Assembly: GCF_001577835.2 (NCBI RefSeq)
Contig: NC_029541.1
Location: forward strand, 4,211,141-4,275,140
Direction of reading: 5' to 3'
Source: Coturnix japonica
Lineage: Eukaryota; Chordata; Aves; Galliformes; Phasianidae
DNA: 64,000 bases
Both the position numbers and the translations under genes were made by a program. Shown one piece after another: positions 54,110 to 64,000 of the stretch (its first letter is position 1; each line of letters starts with the position of its first letter). The notes beneath the pieces are model-generated. The model worked only from the letters and a program-made list of their open reading frames with translations. It was not told the DNA's origin and did no database searches.

Positions 54110-57090
54110 TGGGGGGAGTGGGCGACCCCCCCCTCCCCCTGTAGGCCGCAGTCCAGCCCAGCGTCCCCCGAAATGCCAGACCTTCAAGTGGGGGGGGGGG
54201 GCCTTAAGGGGGGGGATGGGGGGGCTCTAAGCGGGGGCAGGGGCACTCTGGGCGTATGGTGTTGTCCGGGGCGGTCCGATAGGGGGGCTATCTAGCGGGG
54301 GGGGGGGTCACTGAATGGGTATGAATGGAGGGATGAGGGGGGGGACCATGGTTTTGGGGGGTTGGGGGGCACTGTGTGGGTGAATGGGGGTCTATGGGAG
54401 GGGTAATGGAGTGGCATGGAGATGGGGTCTGATGGGGGGGGGGGGCTCATGGGATGGATGAATGGAGGCAGCTGAGGGGGGACCTTGGTTTGGGGGGGGG
54501 TCTGGGTCACTGTGTGGGTGAAAATGGGGGGGTAATGGAGTGGATGAATGGGCGGTCTGGGGGGGGGGGTGGGTCCGCTGATACGTGAGCATGAATGGAG
54601 GATCTATGGGGGGTAATGGAGTGGATGAATGGGGTCTGTGGGGGGGGGGTTTTGGGGGGTCGCTATGATGGATGAATGGGGTTTGGGAGGGGTTTTGGGT
54701 GACTGGGTAAATGGGGGTCTGGGGGGGTCTGGAATGATGAATGAGGGCTGAGGGGGGGGGCCTATGGTTTGGGGGTGGGCGTTAGGTCACTGTGTGGGGT
54801 GAATGGGGGTCTATGGGGGGTAACGGAGTGGATGGACATAGGGGGTCTGGGGGGGGTTGGGGGTCGCTATGTGATGAATGGGGTTCTATGCGGGGGATAC
54901 ATGGAGTGGATGGAATGGGGGTTTATCGGGGTGCGGCTAATAAGGGCATGATGAAGGGGGTCTTGAGGGGAGTGGGTTGGGGAGTCGCTATGGCTGATTG
55001 ATGGGGTTTTGGGGGGTTTGGGGTCACTGGGGATGAATGGGGGTCTGGGGGGGGTCATGGAATGGATTGAATGAGGGCTAGGGGGAGGGGACTTTGGTTT
55101 TGGGGGGGGGGTTGGGGTCATTGGTGGGTTGACAATGGGTCTATGGGGGGGGGTCATGGATTGGAGAATGGGGTCTATGGGGGGCGGTCATGTGGAATGG
55201 ATGAATGGGGGTCTGTGGGGGGGGTCATGGGATGATTGATGAGGGCTGAGGGGGGGGGACTTGGTTTTGGGAAGTGGGGGGTTGGGCCACTTGTGGGGAA
55301 TGGGGGTCTATGAGGGCGGGGGTAACGAGGGATGATGGGGGTCTGGGGCCGGGGGGGGTTGGGGGTCGCTATGTGGATGAATGGGGGTCTATGGGGGGGG
55401 TAATGGAGTGGATGAATGGGGGGTATGGGTGCGGTAATGGAGTGGTGATGGGGGTCTTGAGGGGTTTGCGGGGTCGCTATGTGCGATGAATGGGGGCGTT
55501 CTTGGGGGGGTTGGGGGTCACTGCGTGAATGGGGTCTGGGGGGTCATGGAATAGATTGACTGGAGGGCTTGAGGGGGGGACTTTGGTTTGGGGGGGTTGG
55601 GCGTCTGTGTGGGGTGAATGGGAGGTCTTGGAGGCGGGTAATGAGTGAGATTGAATGGGGTCGGGTGGGGGGGTTTGGGGAGTCGCATGTGGATGAATGG
55701 GGGTCTATGGGGAAGCCGCAGGTATGGAGTGGCATAATGGGGGATCTTTGGGTGGGGGGGTATGTAGATGGGTGAATGGAGGTACTGGGGGAGGCCACAA
55801 TGGATGAATGTGTTGTGTGGGTCGGTAGGTTAGGGTGTGGGGGTCTGGTTGGGTTTATGGGGTGAATGGGGGTCAATGAATGAATGGAGGGGGAATGAAT
55901 GAGTGGGGGGCAATAAATGGGGGAGTGGGGTCACTACAATTGGGGGGCATTGAATGGGGGTTGATGAGTGAATGGGGGTCAATGAATGGGGGACACTACA
56001 AGTGGGGGTCACTGTAAGATGGAGTCTTTGAATGGGGGTCATTATGAATGGGGGTCACTGAATGAGGGGTCACTGCGAGTGGGGATCAATGAATGGGGGT
56101 CACTGCAAGAGGGAGTCAATGAATGGGCGGTCATTGAATGGGGATCATTATGAATGGGGTTCACTACGAGTGGGGGGCAATGAATGGGGGTCATTATGAA
56201 TGGGGTCACTACAACTTTGGGGGGCAATGAATGGGAGTCACTGAGTGGGGGTCACTGCGAGAGGCAATGAATGGGGGTCAATGGGGGTCAATGGGGTCAT
56301 GAATGGGAACACTACGGGTGGGGGGCAATGAATGGGGGTCACTGGGTGAATGGGGTTCACTACGAGTGGGAGGCAATGAATGGGGGTCTCTTGAGTAGGG
56401 GTCACTGAATGGGGTCGTCATGAATGGGGGTCATTGTGAATGGGGTTCACTACGAGTGGGGGGCAGTGAATGGGGGTCACTGCAAGAGGGAGTCAGTGAA
56501 TGGGTGGTCATTGAATGGGGGTCATTATGAATGGGGTTCACTACGAGTGGAGGGCAATGAATGGATGAATGGGGGTCACTGAGTGGGGGGCAATGAATGG
56601 GCTAATGATGGTCATTATGAATGGGGGTCACTACGAGTGGGGGCAATGAATGATGGTCATTATGAATGGGGTTCACTACGAGTGGGGGGCAATGAATGGG
56701 GGTCACTATGAGTGGGGGGTCTGAGTGGGGGTCATTAGGAGTGGGGGCAATGAATGAGGGTCATGAATGGGGGTCACTACAAGTGGGGGTCACTACAAGT
56801 GAGTGGCAATGAATGGGGGTCTCTGAGTAGGGCTCATTATGAATGGGGGTCACTGAATGGATGAATGGGGGTCACTATGAGTGGGGGTCAGTGAACGGGG
56901 GTCACTGAATGGGGGTCAGTGTGAATGGAGATCAATGAATGGGGGTGAATGGGGGTGAATGAATGGGGGTGCCAATGAATGGGGGTCACTATAGGGGTCA
57001 GTATGAATGGAGATCAGTGAATGGGGGTCACTATGAGTGGGGGTCCAATGAACGGGGGTCACTGAATGGGGGTCAGTGGGGGGGGGTGCT
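54110..57090. repeat. G-rich minisatellite tract (plus strand G)
   Basis: The strand bias flips here. About 54290-55830 has units built from GGATGAATGGGGGTCTATGG and GGGGGTAATGGAGTGG segments. About 55860-57075 has shorter units of the CAATGAATGGGGGTCACTAC and GAGTGGGGGTC type. Unit length varies through indels in G runs. Start codons are frequent (ATGAATG) but the frames are not protein-like. Confidence 0.9.
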
Positions 57091-59859
57091 CAGCCTTACT
57101 GGAGGGGTCCAGATGTTAAAAATAGCCCCAACGCGCTGGAAATTAAATAAGGGCACCGGGGTGAGCGGGGAGATGGGGGGGGGAGGAGCTGTGGGGCTGG
57201 AGCTCCGTGTGGGGCGGGGCTGCTGGAGGGACCCCCCACCCCCCATTGGGGTCGGATGGATGGATGGAGGATGGAAGAATCCTGCCACTATTTGGGGGGG
57301 GGGGTGTCCCCATTTGGGGCTGCTCTGATCCTTTTATCCTTTTGGGGGGATCTGAGAGTGAAGGAGTGAGGTTTTACTCTCCATCCCATCTCAGAGAGTG
57401 GGGAAGATCCACCCCCCCCCCCCAATAAAACACCCCCACCCAGCCCAGCCGACAAGGGAAGGGGCCTTTGTTTGCCCTCCGGGCTTTGTTCCGCTGCCCA
57501 ACCCCACGTGGAGCCGCCCGGCACTTTTCATTCATTTAAACCCATTTTCCTCACCCCATTTCAGCTTTAACCCCCCCCTCACTGCCCGGCCGTGCCCTGC
57601 AGCCCCACATGCCCAACTTCCCACATCGGTACGTGCTGCAGGTGGGCGGGGAGGGGGGTCTCAATGCCCCTTTATCCCACCCGGCCCCATCCCGGTGCTG
57701 GGATTTAGGATTTGGGTGCCCGATTCCAACCCATTTCCTTGGGAAAAGGGAAACCGGCTCCTCCAGGGGCTGCTGGGGAAAACAAACCCCAGCCCACATC
57801 GTTGGGTGACTGGAACCAGTTCAGCCGGGCTGTGTTCAATGCCCTGAGAACCCTCTTCATGAATCCTTTAATGTGACCCCATCGCACGGCAATGTGTGGG
57901 GCGGGGGGAGGGCAGCACTGATGAGGGGAAGCATTGGGGGCAGCCATGGGTGTGCTGGGGGGTGAGCAGCAATGGGAGGGTTGTGTCCATCCCTGTGTGC
58001 CATATATATATGGCACCCAATGGACCCATCCTATGGGGTCTGGCACCCTGCTGGTGCTCCTCATCCCTCCGTGCTCATAGTGGGGTGGGAGGGCGATCCT
58101 TTGGGCCCCTGCCCGGGGCCATGCTGGGGCTTGGAGCAGCCTCACAGCGCACAATGGGCTTTTGTCCGGGAACATCCCCCCATCCCATTCCCAGTAACAT
58201 GAAACCTCCTCGGGGCTGCGGAGCACAAAGCAAATCCTCATCATAAGGACACTGCCAGCCCCTGCCGTGCCTCCTGCACACCCGGTGCTGGGACTGGGGG
58301 TGATGGGGTCCATGGGGTCCATGGGGTCGGTGGTCGGAGCAGCCCCGCTCTGTGATGCTGCACCTCCCGGCCGTGCTTAATTAACGGGTGTGGAGGGAAA
58401 TGGGTGATGGTGGGTTTGGGACCGCGGTTCCCTGCTGCCATCTAACGGGCACAGCCCACCCGGCAGCTGCGTTGGGGGCTGCGGGAGGGGCTTCACCGGG
58501 ACCACGTTATATGGGGATGGGGGGAAGGTGTAGGGATGAGCTGTGCCTCCCTCACAGCCCATCCACGGGGGGGGGGGGGGGTCCTAGTGATGCTGGGGGT
58601 GGTGCTGGATCGGGTGGGACCCTCTGCTGTGGGGTTTTCCTTGGCTTTGTCCATTGGCCCCATTTCAACCCCCAGGTAGAGAGGGACAGCTGTGGTGCAA
58701 TGCATGGGGCTGAGCCATATAGGATCACACCCCCCCCATCCCCAAAGGGCTGTGGGGGCAGCGGGTGGGACCCAGCCCTATGTGTGGCTCAGCCATGCTA
58801 TGGGGATGTGACACGGTGCCCGGTCGGGGGATTAGGGGCGGCTGTCGGGGGTATCGCTGCCCGTTCCCAGCTCCGGTTACGTGGGGTTGGGATGTGGCGC
58901 CTGGCGGTGGTGGAGCCGGGAGGGTCAGCTTTCAAAGAGAGCAGAAATGTGAGCGGGGGGAGGGATGGGGGGGTGTGAGGGGCTGGGGGCTCTGAGGGGC
59001 TGAGCATCACATCCCTCTGTGCCCCTGAACCCAGCGGGGGAAGAGGCCCTATGGGATATGGGGAGGGGGGGCTCCATGCTGTGCGGCCACCTCTATGGCT
59101 TTGTTGTGGGGTGGGAAATGCGCTCTCCTCCCCCCATCCATCAGCCGATGGGGGTGTGCAGGGCTGGCAGCTGCCTTCCCCTACCAGCTCAGGGCGGGGA
59201 GGGGTTGATTAATTGCTCTCTGAGCAACTGCTAATCAGCGTGGGGGGGGTCGGAGCTGAGCGAGGTGCCGGAGTTCCCCCCCTTCGGGGTGCAGCATCAC
59301 GACGGTGCGAGTCGGGGGCGGCCACCGTGACTCGGGGCTGGGTGGGGAGGAGCAGGGACCGCGATTTTCCTGCTGAGATCCCCCAGAATAACCCCCCCGA
59401 AATGAGGAGCCCGAAACATCGCAGCTGTGTGTGGGGTTTAAAGGAAAGCACAAACGCAGCCGATAACCTGGAGGGGCCGGATTTGGGTAGAACGTGTGGG
59501 TTGGGAGCGGGGGGTCTCCCGGAGCTCAGGGTGGGGGTGAGGGAGGGGGCGGTTTGTGGCTCCGCTGCGTTGGGGTCTTTGAGCCCATTTCCAGGCGGTT
59601 CGGGTGGTGTCAGAGCCGCAAAATGCCCCCAGCTCATTTAACAGCGCTCAGCCCGGCTGCAGTGAGGGCGGCTGCCGCATGAAGGCACTGGAGGCTGAAA
59701 GATGTGGGATGAAGGAACGTGGGGATGGAGGTGTAGGGTGTGAGAGCTGGGATGTGGGATGCAATGGGGGCTTCTGGGGACCCTGCAACGACCACCACAC
59801 AGGGATCTCCTTGCTGGGATGCTGTGAGCTGTGCTGTCCTGGCCCAGCAGGATGATGAA

Positions 59860-60250
59860 GGCGAGGGTTGGCTGACGAAGGGATGTTTTGATTGTTATTA
59901 ATTGGTTTAAAGCGTGAGAAACCGTGAAATCTGGGCCGTGCTTTATTACAGCTCCCATCGTGCTGGACAAGGTGGGAGTAATGAACTGCGTGGTGCTGCT
60001 GTGTGTGCTGAGAGCACCCCATGACATCAAGGGGGGGGCTCTGATCTGCTCTGGGTCCCCTGGTGGGGCAGTGTCCCCCCCCAAATGCTGCTGGAGCTGC
60101 TCCTCCCATGGTCTCACTGAGCAGCCCTGGGACCCTTTTGGGGTGGGAGATGGCACCATTTCTTCCTTTTTCTCTTTAATTAACAACAATACGATCGTTT
60201 CTTTAATGATTAATCAAAAGCCCGTTGAAGTATTAATGCAGCACAGCAGA
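59860..60250. promoter_or_regulatory. Candidate regulatory AT-rich block
   Basis: Two AT-rich, non-repetitive stretches (59880-59950 and 60160-60240) carry homeodomain-type cores: TTAATTGG, TTTAATTAAC, AATGATTAATC. They stand out from GC-rich surroundings. Regulatory function is inference only. Confidence 0.25.
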
Positions 60251-61539
60251 CGGGTTATTTGGTCTCAGCCACTCTATGTCCAGCAGGGGTTGATTGGTGT
60301 TGGGGTTTCGTGCTCACCCATCACCCACCCCAATGTACCACCAGAGCCCCACAGCTGCACCGTCCCCTCCAGGGCAACCCAATAACATTGGATGTGGGGC
60401 TCTGAGATGCTCTGGCAGCGTTTTGCCACCCAGAGAATGAGGATTAATGAGGATTTCTGCTTTGCGGTGGGGTTTGGATACAGCAATGAAGGGGGGGACA
60501 CACCGACCCCCCCAGCACAGCCCCTCATTGCTGCGGTTGGTCGATGAGCAACATCATTACTCCTGCAAAAGCAAATCCGTGCTGGCCTTGGTCGGGCTCC
60601 AAGGAAGGCAGCGTTTCCTTGCAAAGCACGAGGCCATGAATATTTGATGCCCGAGGAGGGTATTTCTTTCAGGAAGATGTTGCATCAATTATGCAGGGCC
60701 TGGGAGGGGCACGGGGCTGTTGTTTTGGTGGGGCCGTTTTGGGGGCTGCTCTGGCACCTCGGGGGTCCCGCAGACTCAGCTGGAGCCCATCGCTTCCCTC
60801 CTGCATCCAAATGGAGCCGAGAAGAACCACCTGATCCGGTTAAACGACTCCGTGTCTTTTGTGATGCTGAGCGCTCACTTTACATGACTTTACTCTTCAT
60901 TTCAAGCTGCCCGTGCGATGGGTGCTGCCTTAATGCGCCCGTTGCTGTCGGGTTAATGGGCTCGTTGCTGATGGAATGTCAGCTTTCTCTCTCTCCTGCC
61001 ATTAGGTGGGAGTGTTGCAGAGGAGAAGAGCAGCGTCGCTTCCACGTCTGGGCTGCGAAACCCGGCCGCGATTCCTTTGTCCTCCTTCGCTCCGGGGGCG
61101 ATGAGCTGCAGAGGGGAATTAAAGGGGAGGAATAAGGAATAAATCCCTGAGGGGGACCCGGCGATGTGGATGGAGGAGGTTGGGGATGCAGCGATGGGGA
61201 AATAGGGCTGAGTGAGCTCTGTGCCCATAGATACCACTTGGGGGAGCACAGGGGGGTCCATGCCAAGAGGTGGCCGGGGGTTCACATCAGCTGGGCAGGG
61301 TGCAGGCTCCAGGGTGCAGGGAGATGCTACAAGGGACCCAGAGCCCCCACAGTGGGGCAGCAGGGGGGCGGGGGGCTGCCAGGAGCTGGCACAAGAGCAG
61401 CCGCCTTCCTCACGAGGAGGAGGAGGGGGGGGGGTTGGCTGCCGCTCACAACCTGCAGCCGAATCATCCCTCTTTCATCGCTAATTCCTCCCCGTGAGCC
61501 CGGATGGGCTTTTTATTCTCACCCCCCCCCCCACCTCCA

Positions 61540-61830
61540 TTTCTTTAAAATGCAACCCTTTTCCATCAAAATCTGGTTAGTCATGAAGCGTATAATGAGT
61601 TTTATATATATTTAAAGCGGTCTGACATTCGGCATCCCATTATCCTCACTCCTCAAGAGAAACATGGACTCAACGTGTGCGTGTTGATCCAATAAGAGCT
61701 CAGTCAGTACCATTTTTTGCTCTCCGAAATATCCATATCTATTACCCATATTCGTGTTCTGTTTGTGTGTAGGAGTCTCTTTCTTGTGGAAAGAAATCCA
61801 AAGCCATTTCTTTTTATTTTTCACTTTTTT
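61540..61830. promoter_or_regulatory. Candidate regulatory AT-rich block
   Basis: About 290 bases of unique AT-rich DNA in a GC-rich region, with sites such as TATATATATTTAAA, GATCCAATAAG and CGAAATATCCATATC. No repeat family was recognised. It could be a conserved element or a remnant of an unrecognised old transposon. Confidence 0.25.
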
Positions 61831-64000
61831 TTCCTCCCCCCCCAGGCCTGTAATTGGTGTGTTCTTTGTGCTCACCACATTGCTTTGGCTCTGGGTTTTG
61901 TTTGGCCATCCTTTGCTTTGGTAAATCACAGCCCAGCTCTGATTACCCAATGCAGGAGAGCTGGGGGTGCTCTGTGGGCACTCACTGGGGCTGGGGTGGG
62001 CAGGTGGCTGCAGGGTGGTGCTGGGCTGCCCCATGTGCTCCTCACACCCCATTCCCAACAACCTCCCAGCTGTGCTCATCCCATCCCCCTTTCTCTCATT
62101 GGTGCTTCATGTCAGTGCAAAACTGCTCAACACCCCCCCCAAGGGAGCAGGACATTGGTAGCAATGTGTTCTTCCACCTTCCTTTCCGTCTGAAATCCTC
62201 CTCCCCTTTTCTTGCAGATTTCCCTTTGGTTCCTGCATCCCCAGCACAACCTGCCCACATCCACCCCTCTGCTGCACCTCCTCCTTCCCCTACAGACAAA
62301 TGGGATGCCCCAAAAGCAGCCCCATTCACCCTCCTTCCCCCCACCAACATATTGTTCTTTAAACTCACACAAAACCAGCCCTTGCTGGGACTTTTAGCAT
62401 TGATATTGCATCCAATTACCATCCTATTCATATTTTGCTTTGAATTAAAGGTTTCTTCTCCCTGCCCTTCCACCCACAGCAGTGCTGGGAGCACATCCCA
62501 TAGATAACATGGGCCGTGCACCCTCCTCGTGCCTCTCCTCCCCTCTGTGAGTGACCAGTGAATAGGAAGGAGGAGGAGGTGGTGGCTCAGCCATCAATAA
62601 TTCAAACCCTTCTGCAGAGCTGAGCCGGAGAGTCCGGTCCATAAATGCGGTTTCATGTTTTCCTCTATTCAAAAAATAAAATAAGAACTGCAAGCAGAGC
62701 GTCTCCTGGGTTGTGTGTGCAAGGGACGTGGTGACCTTCCCTGCTGGAGGGGAGCCAGGCTGGAGGTGGTGGGTGGGAGCTGTGCTTCTGTGCTATGGGG
62801 GGTGATGGTGTGACTGAGCCTCGTGTGAGGCCTGGAGGGTCAGGGGAGGATGCTGAGCTGCTGGAGCTGCTGTTGTTGGTGATCTCCGTGTCCTGGAGCT
62901 GAGCATTGAGCTCAGGGTGGGGTGGGTTCCTCCAAACCTGCCTCCAAACGGCAGCGATTTATTCCCTTCCTCTTGGAGCCCGGTGAGGCCGTATCGATCC
63001 CTGCGTCCATCTGCTGACAGTGTCCAACTCTCCCGGAGCATCTGATGGTTGGAAATGCCCTCACCTGAGCACCAGCAATGTCTGCAGCACTGACTTTAGT
63101 GGGGTGTCCAGCACCGCTCTCAGGATGGCCCTGAGCACACAGGGGTGACCCACACACATCAGATAACCCCCCTGGTGTGCTGCTCTCCTTCTCCCTTCAC
63201 CCCTGGGATGTCTCCCATCCACCCCCACTTCTCGCATCCCTCCCTCCTCGTCGTGGCCTTTCCCATCAGGCTGAGCCAGGTTTCTAAATGTTAATTGTGT
63301 TTTGACGTTCTCGATGCTGACATGAGCGCCGCTGATAGTTTGGCTCCTGGCTGACAGCAGGGAGAGGATGGTGAGAAATGGAGCTGCACATCCATGGGGC
63401 TCGGGGAGGAGAGATGCTGTGTGTGTATGTGGGGGGGAGAACATCCCTCAGGGCTGGGGGGGATGGATGTGGATGTGGATATTTCCCACTGGAGCTCTCT
63501 CCCAGCTGCTGGATGAGCTGTCAGCTATGGGGCAGTGCTATCTTTTGGCAGCCAGGTGCTGCTTTGCCCAGCACGAGGGCAAAGTTTATCCCCCAGGTTG
63601 ACTTAAGAGACCTCAAAGTAAAAAGATGTGGAAAAGGAGCAAATGTTCTCATGCGTGGCTGTTTCATGAGTTTCTATGAGAAATAAGAGCCGGGATGGAG
63701 GAGGGATGTGCCCAAAGCTCTGCTCTCCCTTTGCTGCTCTGAGCTCTCTGCTCCTGCAGGTGGTGGTGGCTGCATCAGCATGAGGAGTGCAGAGTGTCAC
63801 TAGTGGAGAATGCTGCTGGTGATGCTTCAGCCCCAAATTCTGTGCAGTTTTAGCTTCCATCATGATTTCTTGGGGCCTGAGCAAAGCAGAGCCACGTGTC
63901 CACCTTGTCCTGCTGCAATAAGACCCCGATCCTTCACCCGGATGCCCCTGAAATCCTGCTGAGGTGCTGGAGGGCTTCACCCAACCCGAAGCAGCCAGGA

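Larger units (their letters stand above)
50690..54110. repeat. C-rich low-complexity and satellite tract (plus strand C)
   Basis: This is nearly continuous short-unit repeat with C runs of 5-15. Sub-blocks differ. About 50860-51200 has TTAATGACCCCC-type units, and 51290-52150 has TTTTTAACACCCCCCC and AATTAACCCCCC units. 52980-53780 has TTATCAGTTACCCCCC and TTTATCTGTACCCCCC units, and 53780-54080 is more degenerate. Long open frames here are artefacts of Pro/Tyr/Leu coding by the repeats. The G-rich strand could form many G-quadruplexes. Confidence 0.9.
57091..64000. other. Intergenic region towards expected GRM4, no gene seen
   Basis: I see no exon series and no match to any stretch of the metabotropic glutamate receptor sequence. 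Most of it is GC-rich unique DNA with short C/G runs and a small (TA)n at about 58005. Several AT-rich islands stand out and are listed as candidate regulatory blocks. Confidence 0.55.

Noticed and set aside
60644-61135. A 163-codon plus-strand frame in the distal intergenic region
   Set aside because: No known family, no flanking splice sites that make sense, and the composition matches neighbouring non-coding DNA.
57091-64000. First exons of GRM4
   Set aside because: I looked for the signal peptide and ligand-binding domain sequences of metabotropic glutamate receptors and found none.

Overview
The window is vertebrate nuclear DNA, most likely from a galliform bird such as chicken. It has spliced genes with GT-AG introns, small truncated CR1 LINE tails, a mariner fragment resembling chicken Galluhop, and GC-rich minisatellite DNA typical of an avian microchromosome. 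Six genes could be read exon by exon: SPDEF (+), PACSIN1 (-), RPS10 (+), NUDT3 (+), SMIM29 (+) and HMGA1 (-). This is the gene order and relative orientation of human 6p21.31, read from the SPDEF side towards GRM4. In chicken the block is, from memory, on chromosome 26. No GRM4 or ILRUN exon was seen, so both expected neighbours probably lie outside the window.

Layout: 1-6.9 kb is 5' flank of SPDEF, with a CR1 tail and a TATA-containing candidate upstream exon. 6.9-8.3 kb is the SPDEF coding region (five coding exons, 294 aa). 9.9-18.45 kb is PACSIN1 on the minus strand (nine coding exons, 445 aa, plus a distant non-coding first exon). 18.5-23.4 kb is intergenic, with an AT-rich block that may be regulatory. 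23.4-26.9 kb is RPS10 (165 aa), with a 5'TOP-type start. 27.5-42.5 kb is NUDT3 (169 aa), starting in a CpG island. 44.2-45.6 kb is SMIM29 (94 aa). 45.66-48.1 kb is HMGA1 (96 aa), whose 3' end converges on that of SMIM29.

From about 48.1 kb the DNA becomes minisatellite-rich. 50.7-57.1 kb is an extreme low-complexity tract that contains a 25-N assembly gap. The plus strand is C-rich up to about 54.1 kb and then abruptly G-rich. From 57.1 to 64 kb no gene is visible; a few AT-rich, non-repetitive islands there may be regulatory.

The genes are not one pathway: an epithelial ETS factor (SPDEF), a neuronal endocytic F-BAR/SH3 protein (PACSIN1), a ribosomal protein (RPS10), a diphosphoinositol-polyphosphate/nucleotide hydrolase (NUDT3), a small membrane protein (SMIM29) and an AT-hook chromatin protein (HMGA1). 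The most useful observations are the phase-compatible RPS10/NUDT3 read-through arrangement, let-7 sites and an ETS/AP-1 composite element at HMGA1, loss of one NPF motif in PACSIN1, and the strand-asymmetric repeat tract beside HMGA1. I did not find a clearly new biological system. The repeat tract is the part least explained by known features.
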